A DNA stretch of 64,000 bases from Toxonevra muliebris (Eukaryota > Arthropoda > Insecta > Diptera > Pallopteridae), in NCBI GenBank assembly GCA_963691655.1, contig OY829326.1, positions 53,499,776-53,563,775 of the forward strand, written 5' to 3'. The notes below the pieces were generated by a model. It was not told where the DNA came from. It ran no database searches and was given only the letters and a program-made list of their open reading frames with translations. The translations under genes and the position numbers were made by a program. Position 1 is the stretch's first letter. Each line of letters opens with the position of its first letter. Shown here piece by piece: positions 1 through 12,328 of the stretch.

Positions 1-34
1 TTCTGAACTGCTGGAAGTAGACAGACAGTTTTTT

Positions 35-317
35 TTAAATGGCCCAAGATTTTCTCAAAATTTCTTCTAATCCCATCGGGATGATTTTGAATAGTTCGAC
101 GAAGGGTAGTATGCTGTCATGTCGTTCAATAAATTGTGTTTCGGAAAGATGAATGAGCCTCTTGCTCTTTAGGGTATGTTCTTGGATGAGGCCATGAAGA
201 ATTTTCGTTGCATACGCATGGTTTTTGAACAAGTTCCATGTACGTGGCATTTTTGAGATTATTGAGAGCATGTTTCTTCAAGTTCACATCCCCGGAATAG
301 ATCCGAAAGCACCTCAC
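35..317 (-). pseudogene. hAT-like transposase remnant (ZMYM1-type)
   Basis: Two overlapping minus-strand reading frames cover this stretch. One contains LSETQFIERHDSILPFVELF, which resembles the 'ETRWxxRxxAxxxF' region of hAT-derived (ZMYM1/DUF4371-like) transposases; the other frame carries the upstream part, so at least one frameshift separates them. There is no start, no catalytic core and no inverted terminus in view, and the element may continue off the left edge. Family assignment rests on a single motif, so it is tentative. Confidence 0.4.
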
Positions 318-1836
318 ATATGTAGAAGCAAAATACTTGAAACTTGAATACTTGAATCAAGGGCCAAAGTTTTAGTCAATTTCGAAAAAAAGAGTTCAAC
401 CAGAGGTGCATTCTATTTATATATTAGAAACTGTTGTTTTTTTTCTTACATATGACAACAAAGATTTATTTTTATAAGTATTACTTACAAGCCTAACAAG
501 CCCAGATTAGTCCACCTAGTTTCTTATTCATAGGTAGTAAGTACACATACTACAAATTTTATTTTAATATGTAGATTGAATGAGGTGTCAATTTTGGAAC
601 CACAAAAAATCTTGTTTAAATTTATAATGTATATTTTGTGTAACATTAGCAACAGAATATTCGATTAAACACATTTGTATAAATATTTTAAATTAATTTT
701 TTGATACCTGCTGCATATGTAAAAACGAAAGTGCAATCTGTGGTAAGAGTTCACAAAATCAAAAAAAAAAAAAAAGATTAGGGTGTGTTTCGCATGAAGT
801 TTTCAATCATGCCAATAAAAATTGTCTTCAATCCTTTTGGATTATAATTAATTGACTGCGTTTCACGAATAAGCTTTACGTTTTTTATAATCAACAGTAG
901 TATGAACTGTCAAAATTTCATGCCTTTGACAGTTTGTTATTTATGAATAAAAAAAAAAACAATGTCTACCTAAATTTGGCAGAAAACATTTGGCATAAAT
1001 AAAAAATAAATAAAAGTTTTGTTAAAGTTTTCTTTCATATAGAATTTTTTAATCATTGCTTATTTTACATACACACTGATTTGCATGCATGTATATGTAT
1101 ACAGTGGTGAGCAATAAAATGAATACAATCTCTGATTACTTTGTGGATTGTCATTTATATATGTTATCTATAATCGCTCACTAAGCTAAGTACAGCAATT
1201 AATATAAATTTGCTCAGTAGATAAGTTGTATCTATTTAAGTGACTACGCGTCAAAGTCCACAAGTAAGTTATATGCAAGAAATCCCAAGAGGAGTTACAA
1301 GTAAATAATTATCTATAAGCGCACATTTTGTTTGTCTGCAAAATTCTCTCACTGTATGAAAATAGCTCAAATTCCAAAAATGTGAAGATAAGTAAAAATA
1401 TTGAATATTTTTGAAATAGGAAAAAATCTGTTAAAAAAAATTATTTAAATCAAATCATAAAATTTTTTAGTATTGATCCTTTAAATAGAAATATACAGTG
1501 ATTCACAAAATCGATCAACACCAAGCAACTTTTTTGGGGCACGATAAATAGCCAAGAATTGCATCAAATTAAAAATTAACAGCATAATTAAGTGTCTACT
1601 TATCCAGATGAACAGAAATGGAAACAAAATTATGGAATCAGATAATATCGTCAGGTTCAAAAAGGGTCGAAAGGGTCAAAAGAAATTTCGACAATACATA
1701 AATTATGATTTTTTTAAATTTTTTGGCCGATAATTTTTTCAAAATCGGACAATGCCTCGAGAGGTTCAAAGTTTTCAAGAAATTTAACAAAAATTGTATG
1801 AGAAGTTTAAATTATGGTCGAAAAGCTATGAACATA
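318..1836. other. AT-rich intergenic DNA, no gene seen
   Basis: No open frame longer than about 60 codons looks protein-like and no RNA gene is visible. A sequence starting near 1101 (CAGTGGTGAGCAATAAAAT) resembles a Tc1-type terminal repeat, but I found no matching inverted partner. Confidence 0.5.
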
Positions 1837-2262
1837 AACAGAGGCAGACCCAAACCAGATTTTCCACCTCTTTATCTTAATAACTCCGTGATCGAATACG
1901 TTGAGAACATAAAGAACCTCGGAGTTTACTTTAGTGAAAACCTCTAGTGGAAACTATATACTAATAGAATAGTTAGTATCAAAAATGTATGGTGCTTTGG
2001 TGCTTTACGAGGTCTAAGCCCCATCTCTAAATACATGCCAATTGGCGCCAAATTACAATTTCTTCTCATCATCCTTTATGGCTGCGAACTTTTTTCAAAC
2101 ATGAATCACGTGTCCAACAGAAAGCTTAACGTAGCCTACAACAACTGTGCCAAAGATATTTCCGGAATCAAAAGGCATGAACATACGGAGGGACTAACAA
2201 AAATTCGATCAGCTGGATACAAGGAAAAGGCAAACAAATTTTTCTCTGATGAAATAAATTGA
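1837..2262 (+). pseudogene. LINE (non-LTR) reverse transcriptase fragment
   Basis: One frame reads from about 1837 to 2262 with a single in-frame TAG at 1945-1947. It contains ENIKNLGVYFSENL just before the stop and, after it, GALRGLSPISKYMPIGAK, LYGCELFSNMN and RKLNVAYNNCAKDI. These match the C-terminal part of reverse transcriptases of jockey/I-like LINEs, where 'VKNLGV...NL.W...I..K' and 'YG.ELF......L..A.N..V' recur. The endonuclease and the YxDD catalytic core are absent, so this is a 5'-truncated dead copy. It abuts a mariner relic on its right. Confidence 0.7.
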
Positions 2263-3322
2263 CATCATAGGTGGACTAGCACCTTCTGGGCTCCATACCA
2301 TCGACTGTTGCTTGGTTTCTAGATCGTACTTGAAGAATCAAGTTTCACCACCTGATACAATTTTATTGAAGATGCTAGACTCTCCTTTTTTACATTTTTT
2401 AAGAAAATATTGGTCAAACCACATTATTGTTTTTTGTAAATTTTGGATTTCACCAGTGTCTTTTTTTTTTTTTTGGTGAACAGCAAAATAAGTATTCAAG
2501 AATACAGCACTCATACAAGTTTTACGTCCATTACACTCTATCCTGTATTCGTTTTTGCTATTCTTTAAGTCTACCAAATTTATTTATAAATTTGATCCTG
2601 CAGTGTTAAAGAGCTCAGGTGTTCGTCTCCTAACACTCCAGTACCAAATAAGCTTACTCTGATCTGGCAGAAAGCGGGGCAGACACAAAGAAAGTGGTCT
2701 GCCGTCTCTTCACATTCTTCCTCCAAACTACAGGAAGTAGAGAAGGCACTAGCTTCCAGGCCAAACATATTCAAATGTTTGGCTGAAGAGAAGTTACCTG
2801 TATATAGTCCCGCCAGCTGCCTACAGCTTCTGTTAAGTGATAACAGAAAGTCTGTTAGACGCTTCTAAAGCCCCTCAGTTCCTCTCATTTACGATTGTGG
2901 GTCGAATTGACCCACTCATTAATGGTGGTCTTGATGGCTCTAGACGACAGACAGAAATGTGGTTAGAGGAGTCACACTTACGTCATCAGTCGAAGATTTT
3001 GGATAACCTTCACGAGATCTACCAAACCATTTCGAGACGGTTACAAGCGATGGTGCATTCTCTTCATATGCTATTGGGTTGAGGTTACGCCGAAATCCGT
3101 AAAGAATTGCAAATCGAATTTCTTACTGTGATGGCGGTTGGAATTTCTAGCGACTCTTTCTCAGCAGTTTTGCGTTTTCTAGTCTCCTCCATGTCGACTG
3201 TTTGCAGTGGAATTTAAAATGAGTTATCGCAATACTACCATATGCCAAACCATAAAACATTTTTTGATTTGTCAAAAATTTCTTCCGTGTTGCCAACTAA
3301 GCGAACTTTTGTTAATCCCCTT
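2263..3322 (-). mobile_element. degenerate mariner relic
   Basis: On the minus strand, near 3000-3110, the frame reads ENAPSLVTVSKWFGRSREG, matching the helix-turn-helix region of mariner transposases ('APS..TV.KWF..F..G'). Near 2270-2370 the same strand gives FNKIVSGGET and KYDLETKQQSMVWS, matching the region around the first catalytic Asp ('VTGDETW...YDPETKQQS'). Stops and frameshifts lie throughout. The right end, 3296-3322, reads inward as AAGGGGATTAACAAAAGTTC, close to the ends of the element at 7949-8686. The left end is not clear. A LINE fragment sits inside. Confidence 0.6.
2590..2850 (-). pseudogene. LINE 3'-end fragment inside the mariner relic
   Basis: The minus strand encodes RRLTDFLLSLNRSCRQLAGL, LYTGNFSSAKHLNMFGLEAS and then EEECEETADHFLCVCPAF. 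This is the C-terminal RNase H/zinc-knuckle region typical of jockey-like LINE ORF2 proteins ('L.TGH......L..(C)..C..EEETAEHFLC.CPA'). It lies between the N-terminal and central parts of the mariner transposase, so it most likely inserted into the mariner. It is heavily truncated and non-functional. Confidence 0.6.
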
Positions 3323-4456
3323 ATATTTCCGATTACCCCAAACAAATAACAGGCTGCTCATTAACAAGTTTATTAAACTACAGAACATTATTCTTTATAT
3401 ACGAATTAATCACTAAGAAAGAACTGAAATAAAATAATTTTTTCAAAAAATAAGGGAGTTCTTCAATTGATTATACCTAAACACAAATACCTTGTTACAT
3501 CCCGACAATTTTTCGTGCATGCGTCAAATCTTTGGAATTCTCTACCGCTTCATTCATAAAGTGCATGGTTAATGTCAACAATGGCAGACTTTGTAATCGT
3601 CGACTCGCAATTAAAACAATTGAATTTAAAAATGTGTGAAATATTTTACGATTAATATTATATTATAAATATTGTACATATTCTGCATATTATTATTTTT
3701 TAATCTTATGTAATTTTATTTCTTTTATATCTCAACATCTCGTGACTTACTGATAACAATGTAAAAATCAGTAATTAAAGAGAATAGGCTTTATTTTTTT
3801 ATAAAACAAAAAATATAAGATAAAAATGAATGCCTTTGGCAGATTACACACTGTAGTTGCATTTATTTTCTAGTCGCAGAGTAAAAAAAAATATAAAAAA
3901 TTGTTATATTCTGCTTAATTATTTTCAAAGTAAGATTTTTTTTTATAATTGCGCTTAATTGAATTTAAATTATTTTTCAAATAAAAATAAAACAAAAATG
4001 AAAAATTGAAGGTTTAAAGTGCAATCACACAGATGCAAATTAGTTAAAATTTATTTTTCATATCCATATAATGAATAAATATATTTTTTATATAAGAGGT
4101 AATTTTTTTAAAAATAATACTTACATATAATTATATTATGATAATTGGAAAAAATTAAATAAAAACTATTACTAAATTATTTTTGTATAATTCAATAAGA
4201 AATTGATTATTTTTACAATAAAAACGAAACATGACATTACAATAATTTCAATTTATTTATAGTAGCTAATTTATTTATAAAAACGAAAATCATTTTAAAC
4301 AAAGCATTAGAATTATTGAATATCTAAAGTAATTTAAAACGGGTGCTTCATTTGATTTGAGATAGCTAATGACTTTGCTGTGAAAGAAACTTTTAAGGAA
4401 AAGCTAAAAAGTTCTTTGGATTAATAATGAAGGACTTGGGGGTTTCTTCAATGACA
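3323..4456. other. AT-rich intergenic DNA, no gene seen
   Basis: Long A/T runs and scattered poly-T tracts. No coding signal on either strand and no clear repeat ends. Confidence 0.5.
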
Positions 4457-4894
4457 TCTATACTAATATATAAAATTGGTTGTATGAAAATTGAAGTTCA
4501 GATTTGGCTCAAAAACCACTGGACCAAATTTAATTTTTTTTTTGTTTCTTAGAAAGCTGATGTGCATAAGATATCTATAGGATACTTTTTTTTTTTTCAT
4601 TGCATTTTTAATTGCAATGATAATCGCCTTTTTGGCACAGAAATTGTATCCCGTTTATTGGATAAATAAATAAACATTTAAACAAAAAAAACAAAAAAAA
4701 AAAAAAACCAAAAAAACTCAAAAAACACTTCACTTTTTTAAAACATTTTTCGATTTTTTAAGGCTTTCACTTCACAAAAAAATTTCAAACAACATTCAAA
4801 ATAAAATATTTTAATTTTGATAAATTGGTTGTAATTTTCATATTACTCCTACTTTGTCAGGACCGGATTGCGAAGCTGGGCGAAGCCCAGCTAG
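4457..4894 (+). mobile_element. non-autonomous Helitron
   Basis: The 5' end is TCTATACTAATATATAAAAT, the conserved start seen in many insect Helitrons. The 3' end is CTAG at 4891-4894, preceded by a perfect hairpin AGCTGGGC-GAA-GCCCAGCT (4874-4892). The element lies between A (4456) and T (4895), the insertion preference of Helitrons. There is no inverted repeat between the two ends and no target duplication, as expected for rolling-circle elements. No helicase or Rep coding remains. Confidence 0.85.
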
Positions 4895-5909
4895 TTCTTA
4901 ATATTTCTTGACTACTTAAATTATTTCAAATTGACAATCAAACCTAGAAGTTTTAACGAAGTTATGAGATATGGAACAAGTTAAAAATAAAAAGTTTTTT
5001 CTTAAAAAAATCCCAAAAAATCCCAAAAAATTCTATTTTTCCAATTTTAAATTGGAATGTCCCCTTAACCAAAGGCAAAGACAAATTTTTAAACGTTTTT
5101 TTTTTTATCAAAAATACATTTTTGAAAAAGTGATGATGCGGTGACAACGAATTTGAAAAATATTTCATCGATCGGCTTATTTTGCATACAAAGGACTAAC
5201 CCTTGAATGATTTTACATTTTTATGAAAACATATAATTTTATTGAAGGAAATTCCCTGAAAATGGAAATTTCCAGGCAGCTGTCAATGAAAAGGAATATT
5301 TTACAAAAAATTGAAAATTTAATGGTTTAAAAATTAACATTGCAAATATTTTGCTATATTTGCTATATATTTATAATTTTGAAAACTTTAATCTCAACAT
5401 TTCCGTTGCAAAATTTTGAATTCACAGCCACGCTTAAGAAGTTTCACTTCATAAATTTCGAAATTTTTACATTTCACCAGCAAAAACGAGAAAAATATTA
5501 AAGGAGGAATTTATAGAGCATTTTTTTTTTGTTGAGCAATTGCTAACAAAACTAAAAATTCCAAAACTCATATCCGAATGAATTCCTTGTGTTTAACACC
5601 CAGAATCAGAGTTGAGTATTATCTCACACATGAGCCATAATCTTCCTATAATTCTATGATTATGAGTGCAGTGATTATTTTATAATCAGCAACTCTTCAT
5701 ATTATAGGAATAATATCATTTTTGTCATATCAAAAGAAGCAGAAAGATGATTCGGTTTTAAAAGGAGAAGTGACAAATTTTTGGATTGATCTCCGCATTA
5801 TCTACACCAATGGCATTGAACAAAAATGCATATCAAAGCCGCGTCTATGAGCAAAAGTTTCACGTACTTCAACAACAAAAGATAAAGCTGATAACAAGCA
5901 ATAAAGTTT
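4895..5909. other. AT-rich intergenic DNA, no gene seen
   Basis: No coding signal. Several poly-A/T tracts. Confidence 0.5.
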
Positions 5910-6046
5910 CCATTGGCGTATAAGCACAGTCCAAAATAAAGTGCAATTTCACTAAACTATACTTTAATGCTATAAGAAATGAGTAGCATTAAAGTGGAGT
6001 TTGGTTAAAGTGCACTTTATTTTCGACTATGACTATGGGCCATTGA
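5910..6046. repeat. palindromic MITE, copy 1
   Basis: A long imperfect palindrome. The left arm starts CCATTGGCGTATAAGCACAG and runs into AAAATAAAGTGCA; the right arm mirrors it (TGCACTTTATTTT ... CATAGTCATAG then GGCCCATAG orientation, ending CCATTGA). A second copy with the same core lies at 36193-36307, inside the C2CD3 intron. No coding capacity. Confidence 0.6.
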
Positions 6047-7948
6047 TTTTTAGGTCGATAATTTATCGATATTTTCATGGTTTCCAAGAGGACATAAGGT
6101 ATTAAAGAAATAATGTTTGATGTGATAACATTTTTACTTTTGGCTGAAGTGGAGTGAATTGATAGAAATTAATATCAAATATCATTTCGGTGCCGTGATA
6201 GGAATCATAGTTTGTGAGTTCATAAGTGTGTGTCTTATTATATATTTAGCTTTAAGCCCAAAAGTATGCAACACATAATTTCTATATCAAAAACGGTTGT
6301 GGAATATACTTACATATCAATGGAATAGTGAAATTTTCAAAAATTGTTTTTATATGGTATATTGTATTGCTTTATTGCATAGTTTATCTTAGTTTCTTTT
6401 TTCCTAATTGAAATTGTAAAGGATTGAAATAGAAAATGTAAAATAATATCAATATTAAATGTGCAAAAAGTTAAGAAATTGCATTGAAAAGAGAAAACGA
6501 AAAATTTAAAAAACCCATGGTTGCACTTCTTGGAACATAAAAAAGAAAACTTTTATAATGAAGTTAACAACAATGCTTAAAGTATGTTATCACATCATGT
6601 GACGAGTGCAGAAGGGACTCATTTTGGTTTTTCTCTATTATACCGTGCATTTATTTTTAATAACAATAATGACCTAGCCAGCCTCAAAGTAAACATTCTT
6701 CAACACTTCTCCTCCCACTTAACTATCTTCCTTGCCTAAACAACACAACAGTTTAAATGAATTGGGACATCACCTTCATATTCAATTATTGATGGATGAA
6801 CTCAATTAAGACTCATTAAAATTAGTTCTTTTTGGGTAATAAATATTTTCAAAAATATTGCAATATTTTTACAGTAAATTTTCATCAACTTTAAAGTGTA
6901 TTTACATATATGCGTATAAAAATAATAAAATATTTTCCATTTTTGTTATAAAAAATGTTAATTTTAGTTCAAAAAGGAAATTTTTTGAGAATCTTGGGGA
7001 AAATCAAAAAAATTGTTTGACTACACTGGTAATCACCTTTTTAAAAGTATCTTTACACGCTGATTTAAAATGCGATTTGAAACGCAGGTTGTTGTTATAC
7101 ATTTTAAGTGTAAAAATTTTATTTAAAAGCGTGTTGGTTAAAAATATTCTAACAATTTTTTGAATGAGATAAGGGTAAAATTGTTTTACATGCTTAATGA
7201 ATTATAATGAATAAGCAAATAAAATAAAGATATTATAAAATTGTTTGTATTGAATAGAATGATAAAAAGGTTATTAATGCAATTTAAGTAATCTAATGGA
7301 AATTGTTTCGACAGATCAATAAATAAATAAGCAAATAAAATAATCAGAAAAAATATCTATTTAAAATCAATCACCTAAATTGTACATTGTATTAAACTGA
7401 TGCATCAACAACTGATTTGATTGGGAAAATAAACGAGGGATGCATATTAAGCAAATGAAATAGATTCAACCAAAGTATGTACACTTTAGCCTAATTGCAT
7501 TGGTGCCTATAGGCGGCAAGATCTTAATTGCAAAAAATAATGCATTGATTACCCGCAGAAATGAGAAAACGACAAATTTCACGCAAAGTGCAAATCTATC
7601 TAAATTTTTATTTGTGCGTCAATATTTATGAAATTAATATAAACACAATATAAGTAAAAAGAAAAGCGAAAATTGTAAAAAATTAAACTGAAGAATAGAA
7701 TAAAAATTGATTACGTTAAATTCCAATGAAATATTCATGTGTGGACAGTGAAAAGTTCGTTGTTCGCTTGAAAAAACAACAAAAACCATAACAAAAAAAG
7801 TGAAAAATTAGAACTGATAAAATATATATTTAGTATTTTTGGCAAAAAAAAAACACCACAATAACAATAACAAAAAAAAAAAATTCAAATAATCGTAAAG
7901 AAAATTAATGTGTGAGTAGCCTGTCTCATTTGCAAATTATAACGTATA
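6047..7948. other. AT-rich intergenic DNA, no gene seen
   Basis: One 101-codon open frame at 6858-7163 is low-complexity (Lys, Phe, Ile and Leu rich), fits random AT-rich sequence, and resembles no family. No other feature seen. Confidence 0.5.
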
Positions 7949-8686
7949 CGAGGGGTCTAATAAAAGTTCGCTTTTTTTTTTTAAACCCCCTTTAATTTAA
8001 TATTATAATTCCAAGATTTTTCATGGAAAATAAGAAAAATAAAACTATTTATGTAACGTCAGCAGAAATTTTTGAATGGCGGTCAATAAGAGGTACGTAT
8101 TTGTTTTGGTCAATATTTTCCTTCAAAATTTCAAAACGTACAGTCTAGCGTAAGAGGTGATAAAGTTATAAATGCAACCCTGAAACCAAACAGAAGTCTA
8201 TAATATTGAGCCCAAAGGTGCAAATCAACCTGTTAAAGTAAGACAACAGAAGTCAACAACAAATGTGTTAATGTCGACTTACTTTACCAGGACATAAATT
8301 GTACCTGCTATTCCCATGTAAGTGATACAAACATTTTTTTGCCACAAGTTTTCAAAAGTTTGTTTGAAAAAGGAATTGCATTGCACTTTTTACGCCAGGT
8401 ATAGAAAAATGCGCCGTGTGATTTCTAAATAAAAAACAAAATATTTAAGGGTGTTTGCATTAATGCGGAAATAATTAATGCAATTGCCATCGAAATTAAA
8501 AGTTCAGAAAAAAAACGATTTTAAGGAATGCTTTTAAAGTCGCATCTACCACTTAGGAAATGTATTGAAATTAATGGAAGTTATGTAGCGAAGATGAAAA
8601 ATGTTAAAATTTGAAGTTATGAAATAAATTTTTTTGTCTGTTTTTTTTTTCGAATAAACTTAGCGAACTTTTTGTTAGCCCCTCCG
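7949..8686. mobile_element. mariner-type non-autonomous element with TA duplication
   Basis: The left end reads CGAGGGGTCTAATAAAAGTT and the right end, inward, CGGAGGGGCTAACAAAAAGT, followed by CGC on both sides. TA dinucleotides flank both ends (7947-7948 and 8687-8688). The interior, about 740 bp, has no recognisable transposase. The ends resemble the surviving end of the mariner relic at 3296-3322, suggesting one family. Confidence 0.65.
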
Positions 8687-8688
8687 TA

Positions 8689-11600
8689 TATTTAAGTTTA
8701 CGAGTTATAAGCACAAAATCATTTGATAAAAGGAACGCAAATTTCAGTCGTTTATCTCTGAAACAAAATCAGATACCACACACTGGTCTCGAAATTTCTA
8801 TTTATAATTCATAATTTTTATTCGAGTGGTTTCGGCATAGAAATTGATGACTTTCACAAATTTAATTTTAAATAAAAGATTTTTTTTATATATACTTAAA
8901 TTTTTTTTTTAACTAAATGTCACTTACCTGAATAAAAATTATGTTTAAAAAAATTATTTTTTTTGTGTACTTTCAAGCAAATTTAATGGTTATTTAATTT
9001 AACACGAAATTTTTATTTGTTTATATTAAGCACACATTTTTCATTTTATATATATATATTAAAAAAAAAATTTAAAACTCGCGCAAGAAAAAATATTAAG
9101 CACTTTACGATTTGTTTCGATTCAATAGAAATTAGAAAATCTTTATTACTGAATGTTTGTTTATTTGTTTGTATCTTTCTCTTAATTAAAAAATTATTTT
9201 ACTGTATCTGCCTAATTGCAAATATTTCTATTTAATATCCGCGACACCTATTCGCTTCGGCCACTAGTCCAGAGTAAACTAAATTGAAAATAAATGAACA
9301 CAACAGAAAACGCACATGAGGCGAGTGAAACAAACGAAAAAACACATACAATAACAACAACGACAACGAAAACCGGCAAATCCATTCAAAACGTCATCAT
9401 CGTCAGCGCCCCCCATCATAATCTCTATAACTTATAGTGTTCGCTCTCGTTTCTACTGTTATCATCAATGATATTGTGGTTGTTATTTCGTCATTTGATA
9501 AAATTATAATAATAATAATAAAGTATTGGAACAAAATCTTTGTGAAAGAGAGAGAAATTTTTAAAATGAGTTTGAAAGCTAGCCGCACTAGACCCATCGA
9601 CAAAAGATATCGTTTATGATACCTGCCGTCAATAGGCTCGTATTCTCACTCTCACACATATACATGGACCCGGTGTATTGCCAAAAAAAACAACAACAAT
9701 TTAGCTAATGATATTTATATGTATGTACAATATGAAAATTTGTTTATTTTCTATACTCTACACCCTACAGCTTTCTTGGAAGAAAGAAAAAGTTCAAACG
9801 ACTACAAAAACATTTTTAAAACAATTTTTAATGCATAAAGGGAAGTTCCCAAACTCTTCACAGCACTACAACAATCATTTTTGAAAATTTTGAAATTTCT
9901 GAATTGTGTTTCATTTTAATAAAAAAAATTGTATGGTACAGCCGAAAGAATACTTTTAACAAGACCAAATTTTGCAGTCTTTGATAAAATTTTATAAGTA
10001 GATTTTTTTCGGAATTCGCATTTCGTTGGTAATTTATTTTTCTATTTCAAAAAAGGAAAAATCCCTAAACTGACTTAAATGGTAGTAGTAAAAAATTAGT
10101 ATACTAAGTAGGTACCCAGACATAACTCCAAGGGATATAATTTCAAATTTTAAATTTGTGATTTTAAAAGATAAATATGAAGAGTTTTCGGCATGAGGCG
10201 TTGGTTGACAATGCTGTCACAGAAAAAATGTGGGTGAGATTAAATAAGGGGACGTGGTACTTTCCATATGAAAGTGCTATATTAAGTGCTATATTGGGGG
10301 AAAATATTTAAATTAATTGCCATTTCTAAGCCTTCAACATATTGCTAATGATTAATCAATAAATAGCGGCTCAAGACGCAATCGAAATTGGTGTTGAGTG
10401 CTTAAAATTAAAATTCGCAAACGAAATTTTCTTACGAATGCAAATTTTATTTACAAATTTTAAGTTCAAAATTTTCTTATAGGAATGCAAATTTCATTTA
10501 CGAATTTCAATTTTTAATTTTTAGCACTTTAGCTAAACAGCACTTATTAAGGAGACATGTCCATTGCTCGGGTCCAACATTTTTTTTTTTGCATAAAATG
10601 GTTCCTTATAGTGTCTAGAATGAATGGAATCTAAAATTTGATTAAAAAAATATATTGTTTTTGAAATATACGCATTTATATAAAAGCGTATTTTATGAGT
10701 GCTATAAGAATTTCATGGTCGCGCGACAGCTGCACTATTGTTTAAACGCGTTTTTCTCGAAACATATAATACTTTTTCAAATTGGTGGTTGTTTCAACTT
10801 TTGAAATACTTGATGGATTTGGTTCTACCTAAACTGATTTTATGCAGAATTTTTTTTTATAGACTATTATTACGATCCACTACGATGCACTCACTCGCAG
10901 GAGGAAAAGAAAAGAAAGAAAAAAGAAAGTAGGGACATCATAACCTTGAAACTACATCAGCTACTGAGATTCATCAGCAAGATTGGCTTATCTGACAGCT
11001 TATAACCAAAGCTACTATCGGAGGTACAATAGATCTTTAAGGTCGTAGTACATGTCACCCATACTAATCATCATCATCATTATTACGATCGCAGGTTGCT
11101 TAGTTTTTTTTACAACCCTTAGAGATGGGTATTTTGGGGGCAAAATTCGTTTTTTTTAATTAGAGTTTTTTTAAAGGGTCATTTTTAAATATGATAGCTT
11201 CATAATAATCTGTTTTACAAAAAATTACGTATATTTTTAGATTTTCATTGATTGTTTTGTTTTGGAGCACCCGGAGGACCTCTATAACACCCACCGATCA
11301 AAATGGCGATTTTTTGGACGCCATCTACAGGAAAACTATTAAACTAAATTGAAAAATAAATAATTTAAAGATAATTAGATGCATTACAAAATAAAAAAAA
11401 AATGTCGAGTCTCTTTCTATCATATATTTTTTTTATACAACTTCGGAGTTTTCATATCTTTCGACTCGAGGAATGGATATGCCCCCCCTTCATTTGCAAA
11501 CTTTACTTTTACTATCTGCTACAAAAATAGATATAATTATTTTACATTTACCTATAGAGCAGCCCAAGAATTGTTGTCTGTCTATGTGTACTAGGTACTT

Positions 11601-11811
11601 ATCCGTTAATTATCATACAATTTTAACTTTAACATTATGCATAATTTCACAGATTATCTTTCATTTCACAAGTAATTAGTAATTGAGTATACTTGCAGAC
11701 TAAAAGAGTAATATTTCCATTCTATGATTAAAAATGTACATAAATTCATCATAATTTTATTGTTTGATTCAATCAGCACTCAAGGAATACCACTATTGAT
11801 GCAAAATATTA
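8689..11811. other. AT-rich intergenic DNA, no gene seen
   Basis: Includes a (TA)n run near 9048-9058 and an (AAT)n run near 9503-9521. Short open frames here (for example 9403-9603 on the minus strand and 10738-10932 on the plus strand) look random. I recognise no family and no terminal repeats. Confidence 0.5.
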
Positions 11812-12328
11812 GGTTTGTTCACGTACTTTTCCATTAAAAACTTTCAGGAAGAGAGAAAAGCATGATTGAGAAAAACATTCTCACAAAGAGAAAACTATCA
11901 GAAAAAGTACGTGAAGAGCAAAACTAAAAACTTTTAATTAAATAGGTCATCCATTATTTTGACAATTAACTTTTACCGAGAAAAAATATTGTGCAGTTTA
12001 TAATTTAATTTAATTAATTTAAAGAGTAATTTATTGAAATAATTTCATATGGCACACTCGCATTCATATTTTCCAAACCACAAATTCACTTTAACAAATT
12101 TAACACAACAAAATTATTGTTAACGTTTTGATATTTGACAGTTCTTTATTTTTTGGCAGCTGAAGATTTCTTAAAGTAAAAATTTTGCTTTCAGAAACTT
12201 TTAATTACTTTTTTCTCTCTCATATTCTTATTCTCTTGTTTTTCTTTCTCGTTTAAGTTTTTCGAGTACTTCACCAGTAAAAACTAATTGTTAACAATTT
12301 TCAAAAATTTTTTGTGCGTGAACAGACC
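11812..12328. mobile_element. MITE with inverted ends GGTYTGTTCACG
   Basis: The left end reads GGTTTGTTCACGTAC and the right end, inward, GGTCTGTTCACGCAC. A TA dinucleotide flanks each end, as in Tc1/mariner-type insertions. Subterminal sequence also pairs partly (for example ATTAAAAACTT near the left and its counterpart AGTTTTTACTGG near the right). No open frame of note, about 517 bp. Superfamily is inferred only from the TA flanks. Confidence 0.6.

Noticed and set aside
1101..1512. Possible Tc1-like element (CAGTGGTGAGCAATAAAAT and ACAGTGATTCACAAAATC)
   Set aside because: The two CAGTG sequences are in the same orientation rather than inverted, and no transposase or TA-flanked partner was found.
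6858..7163. 101-codon open frame upstream of ND-39
   Set aside because: Lys/Phe/Ile/Leu-rich low-complexity translation expected by chance in AT-rich DNA; no domain and no splice context.
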